27,846 bases of DNA, taken from contig JAUSKR010000006.1 in assembly GCA_030649445.1 (NCBI GenBank), positions 1 through 27,846 of the forward strand. The letters are read 5' to 3'. Numbering within the stretch: the stretch's first letter is position 1; the number at the start of each line of letters is the position of its first letter. Below the pieces are notes generated by a model. That model was not told the DNA's origin. It made no database searches and saw only the letters and a list, made by a program, of their open reading frames with translations. The DNA is from a bacterium. Lineage in GTDB: Bacteria; Patescibacteriota; UBA1384; XYA2-FULL-43-10; 1-14-0-10-43-13. Below, one piece after another: positions 14,800 through 21,200 of this stretch. A program made the position numbers and the translations under genes.

Positions 14800-16127
14800 T
14801 TGATAATCTTGACAATCCCCTTATCCGCATCGACTTCGACCATATCACCGTCCTTCAAAATTTTGGTCGCGTTTTTGGTGCCTACTACGCAAGGTTTTTT
14901 CATCTCTCTGGCGATGATCGCGGCGTGACAGGTGATCCCACCCTCGTCCGTGACAAAAGCCGCCGCTTTTTGCATTGCCGAGATAAATGACGGAAACGTC
15001 ATCTGCGCCACCAAAATATCGCCTTTTTTAACTTTATCCAGCTCTGTAGAATGAGTTACGACCTTGGCAATACCCCTAGCTTTTCCGCTATAAGCGATCT
15101 TACCCTTAATTTTATCAGAAGAAACCTGAACAAGATCAGGAATTAAAACTTCGTTGGAGATAATGTAATCATCACCTAGAGAGGCATAGCAAAAATTCCG
15201 CTCATATCTCCGTGGCTGTCCAAACATAATTGAGTTTGCGTCATACGACGCCAATTCCTTGAAAGTAACGCCGACATGACCCGCCACTTCTTCCAGAAAC
15301 GGTCTGGCAAGACCAAAAAATTCATAGAGTTTATCGGTCCGGTCGGTCCGGAAAAATGTTAACTCCTGCAATTCTGTCGCTAGATCCTGCAGCTCGACGG
15401 GGATTTTGACTTCAATCTTATGTGGTTTCGTATGATTCTTCCTAATTTCCTCAAGCTCATCGATGGTATAGAAATCAGTAAAGCCGTCTCTTGATTTCAT
15501 CCAGCCAAATTTCTGCTGAATCTCCGTGAGATCAGTACCATTTTCAAGCTCGTCCTGCATCAAGGTGTAGGCGTTTTTCTTCTTTGGCACGCTTATATCG
15601 CCAACAAATTTATCGATATCACCACTAAAATATTTAGGTACTTCATGCTCGACTCGTTCAGTAAAATGCGCTTCAAGTGGAATATTTATCCAGAGAAAAA
15701 CAGTGTAATTGCATGACAAATCTGAAAAGGCAAGCAATCTTTCAGAGATAGGATTATGATGGTCTTGCGTCAATTCACGCAGTTTTTTCAAATTATCTTC
15801 TTGCATCCGATCTAGAAGTCTGGTTACATCCGCCATTTTGTGAGTTTGAAAAAAATCGGCAAAATAGGATTTGCCATGTTCGGCAAACTTTTCATCGTAA
15901 TAAAGATCGGGGTGAGAATAAAAGTGATCGTCCGCTCCGATACCAGGAAATCCGTTCCGGCTAAAAAATTCCCCGTTTACCCCGCGCCAATGGCTTGTCA
16001 CCATAAAAACAGTTTGAGGCCGGTTGACCCAAGATTTCCACTTAATTTGTTTAATTTGTTCGATAAAATTAACCCTCTCGCTCTCTGGGATGAATCGAAA
16101 TTTATTTTGTATTTCAGTCTTAAGCAT
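14796..16127 (-). CDS. Phosphohistidine swivel-domain protein G (443 aa), first gene of its operon
   Basis: I chose the ATG at 16127 (MLKTEIQNKFRF) because an AAGGTGA ribosome site sits 5 bases before it; a start at 16160 would add 11 hydrophobic residues without a site. The N-terminal domain has IKQIKWKSWVNRPQTVF at its start, QQKFGWMKSRDGFTDFYTIDEL mid-chain, and a long helical part to ~330. The His domain begins IKGKIAYSGKARGIAKVV and contains TCHAAIIAREMKKPCVVGT, His at 401. The segment around the His is nearly the same as in protein B, pointing to recent duplication or exchange between the two operons. It lies at the divergent point opposite the GC-rich unit that starts at 16213. Confidence 0.87.
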   Translation of the reverse strand: MLKTEIQNKFRFIPESERVNFIEQIKQIKWKSWVNRPQTVFMVTSHWRGVNGEFFSRNGFPGIGADDHFYSHPDLYYDEKFAEHGKSYFADFFQTHKMADVTRLLDRMQEDNLKKLRELTQDHHNPISERLLAFSDLSCNYTVFLWINIPLEAHFTERVEHEVPKYFSGDIDKFVGDISVPKKKNAYTLMQDELENGTDLTEIQQKFGWMKSRDGFTDFYTIDELEEIRKNHTKPHKIEVKIPVELQDLATELQELTFFRTDRTDKLYEFFGLARPFLEEVAGHVGVTFKELASYDANSIMFGQPRRYERNFCYASLGDDYIISNEVLIPDLVQVSSDKIKGKIAYSGKARGIAKVVTHSTELDKVKKGDILVAQMTFPSFISAMQKAAAFVTDEGGITCHAAIIAREMKKPCVVGTKNATKILKDGDMVEVDADKGIVKIIK

Positions 16128-16212
16128 AGTGTTCACCTTATCCACTAATAATAGCACCAAAACAGCATAATTTATACCTTATGCGCCCAATAAACAAGAC
16201 GCACGATCACTA

Positions 16213-16241
16213 TTGACTTTTTTAGATCATTATTGTATAAT
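16213..16241 (+). promoter_or_regulatory. Strong sigma-70-type promoter
   Basis: TTGACT (16213-16218) and TATAAT (16236-16241) with exactly 17 bases between, the best promoter match in the window. It fires away from the swivel operon into the GC-rich unit ending at about 16444. Confidence 0.75.
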
Positions 16242-16247
16242 GCGTCC

Positions 16248-16444
16248 AGACTCTGAATTCCGTACCCGCTGGCTGCGTCGGGTTACCAGGTCTTCGCCGT
16301 GGATCGCTACGGCAAGGTCACCTACCTCGGCCCGAACGAGCCCGAGGATATGCCGATCATCGGCGCGCCGTAAGGCGCAGACAACTGGAACGGAGGGAGA
16401 TCACGAGCGCGGAGTCCATCGGACACCGCGCTCGCTCTCGTTTT
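16248..16444 (+). ncRNA. GC-rich transcription unit: small RNA or degenerate small gene
   Basis: About 200 bases, far richer in GC than the flanks, run from a near-consensus promoter to a strong hairpin: CGAGCGCGG (16404-16412) with CCGCGCTCG (16426-16434), then TTTT at 16441. Inside, one frame (16257-16373) reads like real protein for 38 codons, ending GKVTYLGPNEPEDMPIIGAP then TAA, with GC-rich third positions. It follows an in-frame TGA and has no ATG or GTG start. An ATG that overlaps the -10 box opens a different, arginine-rich frame that does not look real. It may be an RNA gene, or the tail of a transferred gene now behind a host promoter. Confidence 0.45.
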
Positions 16445-16477
16445 ATGGAGTAAATTAATCTGAATCATTATTAACAA

Positions 16478-16507
16478 GAAAAAATCAGGAATATTCCTGA
16501 TTTTTTT
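16478..16507. terminator. Bidirectional terminator hairpin
   Basis: The palindrome built on AATCAGGAAT/ATTCCTGATT (16483-16502) has a T-run on the plus side (16501-16507) and A-run on the other, so it can stop transcription from both directions. It separates the GC-rich unit from the tRNA-Leu side. Confidence 0.7.
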
Positions 16508-16660
16508 GGTGGGACGCTTGGCGTCCCTGTAACCACGCTGAGCGTGGTGGGCGAAAGAGGACTTGGTCACGCGTCGAAATCTGCTGATTGCGCGCTCGAC
16601 CCCGGCTCGGGCTACCCGCCCTCCGCCTTTCAAGTCCTCTCACTATCCCATTCACCAACT
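16508..16660. repeat. Duplicated tRNA-Leu 3' end with CCCACCA-ended hairpins
   Basis: The 21 bases at 16545-16565 repeat the tRNA-Leu 3' end (16692-16712), including CCA. On the minus strand the element at 16508-16524 reads GGGACGC-CAA-GCGTCCC followed by ACCA, a 7-bp minihelix with acceptor-like end. Next to it is CCACGCT/AGCGTGG (16533-16547). Further on, GAGGACTTG at 16557-16565 has an inverted copy CAAGTCCTC at 16631-16639. No complete second tRNA could be folded here. Confidence 0.55.
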
Positions 16661-16663
16661 AAA

Positions 16664-16690
16664 AATACTGTCATGCGACAGTATTTTTTT
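16664..16690 (-). terminator. Terminator of tRNA-Leu
   Basis: AATACTGTC (16664-16672), loop ATGC, GACAGTATT (16677-16685). On the minus strand the hairpin directly follows the tRNA-Leu CCA end and is followed by TTTTT. Confidence 0.75.
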
Positions 16691-16691
16691 T

Positions 16692-16778
16692 TGGTGGGCG
16701 AAAGAGGACTTGAACCTCCACGGGATTGCTCCCATAGCGCTCTGAACGCTACGTGTCTACCAATTCCACCATTCGCCC
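16692..16778 (-). tRNA. tRNA-Leu(CAG) with encoded CCA
   Basis: Read on the minus strand: acceptor GGGCGAA pairs with TTCGCCC, discriminator A, encoded CCA. The anticodon stem TAGCG/CGCTA encloses loop TTCAGAG, anticodon CAG. The long variable arm (TGGGAGCAATCCCG region) is typical of Leu, and the T-arm GAGGTTCAAGTCCTC is regular. The 3' end is duplicated 147 bases away. Confidence 0.95.
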
Positions 16779-16873
16779 TTATCAGCTGATAAGCGAATAA
16801 GCTTATAAGTGCGTAAGCGAGAGAATTTATTTCCTTATTAGCTTACTAGCTTATGGGCTTATGGGCTTACTGC
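16779..16873. repeat. Low-complexity AAGCTTAT/GCTTACT-type spacer
   Basis: Many degenerate copies of TAAGC / GCTTA (for example AAGCTTATAAG, TTAGCTTACTAGCTTATG, GGGCTTATGGGCTTACTGCTTACTGC). The same word family fills the spacer after atpE (27111-27180). No gene seen. Confidence 0.6.
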
Positions 16874-18409
16874 TTACTGCTTTCTGACCCTCTTCTCCTC
16901 TATATACCACTTCCCAATCGTATCGAAACGGGAATAAACTTGCGTGCCAGTGATCGGCAAGATGCCCTTGACCGCCGGCTTGACCGAAAATGCGAATTGG
17001 ATCGGATCATAAAACTCAGCGATATAATTTTTCTTTATTGTATCAAAAACCTGGTCGTATTTGGCGTTACGACCGGCGGCGTCCGGCAACATCCGAGCGT
17101 CTTCCATCAAGATGTCGGCTTTCTTATCCGACCAACCGGCTAAATTCAGGTCGCTCATTTGGCTCGAATGCCAAAAGAGGTAGGGGTCGCGGTCGTAGCC
17201 AAAGTCAAAACCGTAGAGAACAAGATCATAATCTTTCTGGACTAAATGGTCTTGGAAACTGACACTATCATAATAATTAATCTTGATTTTTAAGTTCTCT
17301 GTCTCAAATTTTTTCTTTAATTCTTCCCCTTTGGCCCGCTGTGGCGGCGCGTCCTGAGCCGCAATTGTCAGGGTCAACGGCACATCGAATTTGCCACCGG
17401 TCAAAATTTTCTGTCTGACCGCCGCGTCCTTGAACGCGGTTTTGCGCAGATTGAAAATTAAGCCAAGCTCGCGAGAGGAATCATAATTCAGATTGGCACC
17501 AGCACCTGTGTCGGCACCAAAAATTGCATTGTTATTATTGTCTGTCTTGAATTGCTTGATAGCGTCAGTTTCGTCTGATTGAAAGACCAACTTGACTGTA
17601 TCTAAAAAAGGTTTACCGCTAGAATAGTTATCATTTCTGGCCAGATCAACTTCGGTAATTTTGCCTCCGCTCGAGACCGATTTTAAAAATTGAAACGGAC
17701 CAGAACTAGTCAGTTTTTGCGAGAAATCATCGGGTGCGAGATAAGATGGGATGATACTGAAGTCACAGTTGTAGATAAATGGGCCATATGCTTTGGCAAG
17801 ATTAAATTCAATGGTGAAGTCATCGATCAAGTCGACTTCTATACCTAACCAGGTCTTCTGAAGCGGACTTTTCAATTCCGGCGCTTGAATCATCGCTATT
17901 GTATAGGCGACATCCTTGGCCGTCAACGGCTGACCGTCACTGAACGCAATGCCATGCCGCAAGCTGAAGGTGTATTTTTTACCATCGGTTGAGACAGTGT
18001 AACTCTCAGCAGCATCAGGAACAATCGTGTTCGGGTCGGTAATTTTGACCAGACCCTGAAACATCAACTTACTAACGCTTTTCTCGGCATCAGACTGAGC
18101 CACGACTGGATTCAAAAATTTAACATTTCCGACCATCACTTCGGAGTATTCTCCGCCAACTGTCGGCCGCAAAACCGTTTCCTCAATATAATTTTTGTAT
18201 GATTTATAGCCAAGAAGGGAAACTCCGGCCACGAGGAGGACTATTGCTCCGATTCTTTCCCTTTTGGTCATCAAGAGATAACTTTTTTTGAGATTGCCAA
18301 AAAAGATTTTGGCTGCACCATAAGTAGTTGAGGCAAACAAAAAAGGTTTTTGCCAAACCTCGCTTCTCTCTTTCAAATTTTCTGATCGGAGCTTAAATCT
18401 AAATTTCAT
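16874..18409 (-). CDS. Membrane-anchored family-5 extracellular solute-binding protein (511 aa)
   Basis: This belongs to the OppA/DppA-like family, which binds oligopeptides or similar solutes outside the cell. A cytoplasmic basic start is followed by one membrane segment, IGAIVLLVAGVSLLGY (residues 53-68), with no lipobox Cys, so it is an uncleaved anchor. Family motifs follow: FLNPVVAQSDAEKSVSKLMFQGLVKI, AESYTVSTDGKKYTFSLRHGIAFSDGQPLTAKDVAYTI and SSGPFQFLK. YDLVLYGFDFGYDRDPYLFWHSSQ and NLAGWSDKKADILMEDAR near the end match the peptide-binding lobe. No permease or ATPase gene accompanies it here. It follows secG by 77 bases, perhaps in one transcript. Confidence 0.88.
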   Translation of the reverse strand: MKFRFKLRSENLKERSEVWQKPFLFASTTYGAAKIFFGNLKKSYLLMTKRERIGAIVLLVAGVSLLGYKSYKNYIEETVLRPTVGGEYSEVMVGNVKFLNPVVAQSDAEKSVSKLMFQGLVKITDPNTIVPDAAESYTVSTDGKKYTFSLRHGIAFSDGQPLTAKDVAYTIAMIQAPELKSPLQKTWLGIEVDLIDDFTIEFNLAKAYGPFIYNCDFSIIPSYLAPDDFSQKLTSSGPFQFLKSVSSGGKITEVDLARNDNYSSGKPFLDTVKLVFQSDETDAIKQFKTDNNNNAIFGADTGAGANLNYDSSRELGLIFNLRKTAFKDAAVRQKILTGGKFDVPLTLTIAAQDAPPQRAKGEELKKKFETENLKIKINYYDSVSFQDHLVQKDYDLVLYGFDFGYDRDPYLFWHSSQMSDLNLAGWSDKKADILMEDARMLPDAAGRNAKYDQVFDTIKKNYIAEFYDPIQFAFSVKPAVKGILPITGTQVYSRFDTIGKWYIEEKRVRKQ

Positions 18410-18416
18410 AATGGTT

Positions 18417-18448
18417 CTTCCCCTAAACTAGGGGAAGCTAGAAGGGGT
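18417..18448. repeat. Palindromic spacer repeat (CTTCCCCTA hairpin + CTAGAAGGGGT)
   Basis: CTTCCCCTA (18417-18425), loop AAC, TAGGGGAAG (18429-18437), then CTAGAAGGGGT. The same plan, hairpin followed by CTAGGAGGGGT, recurs at 18796-18828. Confidence 0.6.
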
Positions 18449-18486
18449 ATGGAATATGTAGTTTCGTAAAATATTCGTATTTGCTA

Positions 18487-18708
18487 TTATGTCGCAAAGA
18501 ACACGGTCGCCACAGCCGACAAACAAAACAAAATTGCGATCACGATCGTTGCCGTGAATAAAAATTTTTCAATGCCGCGACGCGACCGGTAGACGTTGCC
18601 TTCGCCACCAAAAGCCGTACCCAAGCCCGATCCGCGCTGTTGGAGCAGGATAAGCGCAGTCAGGACGACCGCCAAGACAATCTGAATAATTTTGAGTGTT
18701 GTCGACAT
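18487..18708 (-). CDS. secG: Protein translocase subunit SecG
   Basis: At 73 residues this has the SecG plan: first membrane helix IIQIVLAVVLTALILLQQ, then the conserved loop RGSGLGTAFGGEGNVYRSRRGIEKFLF, then a second helix TATIVIAILFCLSAVATVFFA. SecG assists SecYE during protein export. The length is normal for the family. It has an AGGGCAG ribosome site. The neighbouring anchored solute-binding protein is a likely export client, but that is only context. Confidence 0.93.
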   Translation of the reverse strand: MSTTLKIIQIVLAVVLTALILLQQRGSGLGTAFGGEGNVYRSRRGIEKFLFTATIVIAILFCLSAVATVFFAT

Positions 18709-18795
18709 AATTTGATAACTGCCCTAAAAAACTTAAAGCAGATTCCTCTGCTTCTTGTAAGAATACAACAAACCAAATAAAATTTCAATCGTTCC

Positions 18796-18828
18796 CTCCC
18801 ATTTTGAAGGGGAGGCTAGGAGGGGTTT
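18796..18828. repeat. Palindromic spacer repeat, second copy of the GGGGAGGCTAGGAGGGG type
   Basis: CCTCCC and GGGGAGG flank a short A/T loop, followed by CTAGGAGGGGTTT. It fits the element at 18417-18448. It sits between secG and the metallo-beta-lactamase-fold gene. Confidence 0.6.
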
Positions 18829-18837
18829 ATTGGAGAT

Positions 18838-19470
18838 TTATTCAAAGATAATAACACTTCCGGCTCTCTCTGAAATATTATTCTGATTTATCTCCAGCTC
18901 ACTAACTTCACCGACTCCCCAGCCAAGTTTTTTGATAAATTCATCAACTGGCGCAATCGGTACTGATGCTGGCAGATTTTTGGATTTGTAGTGCATCGGC
19001 AAAACGACTTTCGGTTTTAATTGATTGACAATTTCGACTGCCTGATCCGCATCGATGGTATAAAAGCCGCCGACCGGAATCATCAGAATGTCGATTGGCC
19101 CGATCAAATTTAATTGTTCTTGTGTGAATAAATGCCCTAGATCCCCCAAATGCCCCAATCTTAATCCCTCAATTTCATAGATAAAAACAATATTATTGCC
19201 TCTCTCCTGGCCTTGAACATCGTCGTGAAAAGTCGGCACGCCGGTGATTTTAATCCCGCCAAAATCATACTCGCTAGGTTTGTCGATAACTTTCGGACTT
19301 CCCCCAACCCCTTCGATATAATTGTGATCGTGATGCGCGTGCGACACGGTCACGATATCCGCAATCAGGCTGGCCGGCAGGGTGCCAACAGCCGGATCGT
19401 GCGGATCGATAACAATAGTCTTGTCGCTTCCAATTTTAAATGTCGAGTGTCCGAGCCATTTAATTTTCAT
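18838..19470 (-). CDS. Metallo-beta-lactamase-fold hydrolase (210 aa, UPF0173/UlaG-like)
   Basis: The chain begins IKWLGHSTFKI and reaches the metal motif SHAHHDHNYI (His44, His46, Asp48, His49 of H-x-H-x-D-H type; here HAHHDH). The remaining ligands are likely FHDD, LGHLGDLGH and PMHYKSKN. This arrangement is typical of short beta-lactamase-fold proteins of the UPF0173 / L-ascorbate-6-phosphate lactonase-like group, which are cytoplasmic metal hydrolases of mostly unknown substrate. The ribosome site is GGAGG. It is the most upstream gene of the minus-strand run 19470-16874, though repeats and 129 bases separate it from secG. Confidence 0.88.
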   Translation of the reverse strand: MKIKWLGHSTFKIGSDKTIVIDPHDPAVGTLPASLIADIVTVSHAHHDHNYIEGVGGSPKVIDKPSEYDFGGIKITGVPTFHDDVQGQERGNNIVFIYEIEGLRLGHLGDLGHLFTQEQLNLIGPIDILMIPVGGFYTIDADQAVEIVNQLKPKVVLPMHYKSKNLPASVPIAPVDEFIKKLGWGVGEVSELEINQNNISERAGSVIIFE

Positions 19471-19638
19471 AATTTGCCTCCAATCTATATTATTGTCGTC
19501 TCCGATCCGATCGGGGGTTCATTTCTAACTTAAATTCTAAATCCTGTATTCTATCCACTATATTACTACGATTTTGACCTTGAATATAGTCTACAAAGCA
19601 CAAAACTATTGAAAATAAATTATAGAAATGTTAATTTA
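19471..19638. other. AT-rich spacer upstream of the hydrolase gene
   Basis: No reading frame or RNA gene seen. It contains a short CCGATCcGATCGG palindrome near 19505 and presumably the promoter of the hydrolase gene, which I could not place with confidence. Confidence 0.4.
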
Positions 19639-19960
19639 TTAGTAATCCAGCACTAACTTCGGCACCGAGCCGAGAAAAGTGGCTGGTAGGAGTACCTCGA
19701 TGCGTAAGTCCGCGACTGCTCGCGGTCCGACGGAGGCCGGCTTGGTCTCCACAAGGCGCAACATCTCCACGTGACCAACGGCGAAGATCCTCGAAAGGTG
19801 GTCAAGAGGCAATGAGTACGAACCCGCGATTCGCGGCTCGACGGCTCACCGCCCGTGGTGCGCCTCTCTAGCGACATCTCCCCAGTGTTCCCCTCCTGGA
19901 CACTCGGTAGTCCCCTCTGGGTGGCGGCGCGGTTCGCCGCGCCGCCCCCACCTTCCCCCC
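19639..19960 (-). other. GC-rich hairpin island, possible structured RNA or small gene
   Basis: About 320 bases of very GC-rich DNA in an AT-rich spacer. It is dense in hairpins: GCGGCGCGG-CGAA-CCGCGCCGC (about 19922-19944), CCGCG-AAT-CGCGG (about 19828-19840) and CCGCGA-GCAG-TCGCGG (about 19710-19725), as read on the minus strand. A minus promoter (TTACAG, 18 bases, TATAAT at 19980-19975) would transcribe it. One minus frame from ATG 19764 to TAA 19639 gives 41 residues (MLRLVETKPASVGPRA...) with coding-like GC3, open upstream to about residue -25 but without ribosome site. I checked for RNase P RNA, tmRNA and SRP RNA core motifs and found none. Confidence 0.4.
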
Positions 19961-19989
19961 TTGACAAACAAGAAATTATATGATAAGAT
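19961..19989 (+). promoter_or_regulatory. Promoter-like TTGACA-N17-TAAGAT facing the tRNA operon
   Basis: TTGACA (19961-19966) and TAAGAT (19984-19989), 17 bases apart. Start near 19996. What it transcribes is unclear: the next ~350 bases hold no gene I can support before tRNA-Phe. The same DNA also carries the minus-strand promoter of the GC-rich island. Confidence 0.5.
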
Positions 19990-20294
19990 ACTAACATCCT
20001 GTAATTGACCTCATGATTCAGTTCTCGATATTTGGCTGGTTGCCCCTGCAATCATTGCACGATCTCTAACACTCACCATTTAATTTGGCGTATTTTCGTC
20101 CAAAGGTAAGTCACTTCAAGATCGATAGACATCTGGCCATCTCAAATTTTGCATTTTTGCAAACACGCTGATTTTTGCGCCCATATTGGGCAAAGTTTTC
20201 AATCCCGCACGATATATAGCAATATAATTTGCTAACTGCCGGCACTTCGAGACTAAAATGAAAATTAGCTGTTTGCGAAGAACTACTCCTATTA
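19990..20294. other. Spacer before the tRNA operon, no gene seen
   Basis: Small hairpins such as TTTGCA-TTT-TGCAAA near 20150 are present, but there is no convincing reading frame. A transcript from the 19961 promoter could be an unrecognised RNA or a long leader. Confidence 0.35.
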
Positions 20295-20323
20295 TTTACT
20301 AGCACAAAGTTTTGTGTTAGAAT
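20295..20323 (+). promoter_or_regulatory. Promoter of the tRNA-Phe/Cys/Gly operon
   Basis: TTTACT (20295-20300) and TAGAAT (20318-20323) with a 17-base spacer, about 26 bases before tRNA-Phe. Confidence 0.6.
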
Positions 20324-20348
20324 TTTGGTGTTTTTAGTTAATAATTTT

Positions 20349-20423
<75 letters not shown>

Positions 20424-20465
20424 CGTAAAATCGTGGCAAGCCACTGTTGTTTTACAAGTTGGTCT

Positions 20466-20539
20466 GGTGTCGTGGCCGAGAGGTTAGGCAGCGGTCTGCA
20501 AAACCGCGTAGCCGGGTTCGATTCCCGGCGACACCTCCA
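20466..20539 (+). tRNA. tRNA-Cys(GCA), encoded CCA
   Basis: Acceptor GGTGTCG/CGACACC, anticodon stem GCGGT/ACCGC around CTGCAAA (GCA), T-arm CCGGG-TTCGATT-CCCGG, discriminator T as usual for Cys, encoded CCA. Confidence 0.95.
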
Positions 20540-20586
20540 AATTAATTGAAGTTTCGTTTGAAATTTGTTAATTTAATAGCTGGTAT

Positions 20587-20660
20587 GCGGGTATAGTATA
20601 GCGGTAATATACGTCCTTGCCATGGATGAGACACGGGTTCGACTCCCGTTACCCGCTCCA
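20587..20660 (+). tRNA. tRNA-Gly(GCC), encoded CCA
   Basis: Acceptor GCGGGTA/TACCCGC, anticodon stem CGTCC/GGATG around TTGCCAT (GCC), T-arm ACGGG-TTCGACT-CCCGT, discriminator T, encoded CCA. Confidence 0.95.
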
Positions 20661-20697
20661 TAAAAAAATGATCATCGTAAGATGGTCGTTTTTTTAT
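20661..20697 (+). terminator. Terminator of the tRNA operon
   Basis: GATCATC and GATGGTC form the stem core around GTAA, flanked by an A-run on the left and seven T on the right (20690-20696), directly after the tRNA-Gly CCA. Confidence 0.8.
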
Positions 20698-20802
20698 GGA
20701 GTAGAATAGTGTCTCGGTGACCGACTCCCACGATGATTAAGCTGATATCTATTGATATCTCCGCTAGTTTCAAGTAATTTAGAATTAACATAACAATAAT
20801 GA

Positions 20803-20831
20803 TTGGATCCCCGGGTCAAGCCCGAGGATGA
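20803..20831. repeat. Palindromic GGATCCCCGGGTCAAGCCCGAGGATGAC-type repeat
   Basis: ATCCCCGGG and CCCGAGGAT pair around TCAAG with one C-A mismatch. Repeats of this form are common in unrelated bacterial genomes. It lies 22 bases upstream of the small membrane-protein gene. Confidence 0.6.
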
Positions 20832-20852
20832 CAACTTTTTAAAAGGAAAATT

Positions 20853-21200
20853 ATGGGCAAAAAACACAACAAATTCAAAAAACGCCAATCAGCTCACCAA
20901 CCCCACGCCGCGCGACAAGAGACGGCTCAGCCCGTTTCAACTTCAACTCAAGAAATGGCGGACACGCTGGTCGAAATCAAATCGTCAGAACTCTCAAAAG
21001 CAATCACGCCGGAGAAACCGGATGAAATTGCCCTACTCAACGAGAAATACGCCTTCGTCCGCCGGGATGTCCGGAAGTTGATCATCGTCCTCGGATCTTT
21101 AGTTTTACTTTTTGTCGCCATCTATTTCGTTAACACCCGCACGACACTCCTCACGAATCTCGGAAATTGGATTTACAAAATTGGACATTTTTCGATTTAG
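20853..21200 (+). CDS. Small single-pass membrane protein of unknown function (115 aa)
   Basis: The start MGKKHNKFKKRQSAHQPHAA is strongly basic and probably contacts nucleic acid or the ribosome or membrane surface. A polar middle (30-70) follows, then a short helix EKYAFVRRDVRK and one membrane segment LIIVLGSLVLLFVAIYFV (about 77-94) close to the C-terminus. AAAAGGAAAATT gives a good ribosome site. I do not recognise a named family; proteins of this layout are frequent in Patescibacteria (general impression, not searched). Its stop overlaps the comM stop on the other strand (21197-21200), with no terminator between the two converging genes. Confidence 0.8.
   Translation: MGKKHNKFKKRQSAHQPHAARQETAQPVSTSTQEMADTLVEIKSSELSKAITPEKPDEIALLNEKYAFVRRDVRKLIIVLGSLVLLFVAIYFVNTRTTLLTNLGNWIYKIGHFSI

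Noticed and set aside
16545..16660. A second tRNA (Ser- or Leu-like) next to tRNA-Leu
   Set aside because: Only the 3' acceptor half matches; no paired 5' acceptor, D-arm or anticodon arm can be drawn.
19639..19960. RNase P RNA, tmRNA or SRP RNA
   Set aside because: The P4 core GAGGAAAGTCC, the tmRNA tRNA-like ends and the SRP GGAAG/GCAGC core are not present on either strand.
19653..20051. A 132-codon minus-strand frame through the GC-rich island
   Set aside because: The product is Arg/Ser-rich with no domain, and it runs across a promoter and hairpins; a different frame has better codon composition at the 3' end.
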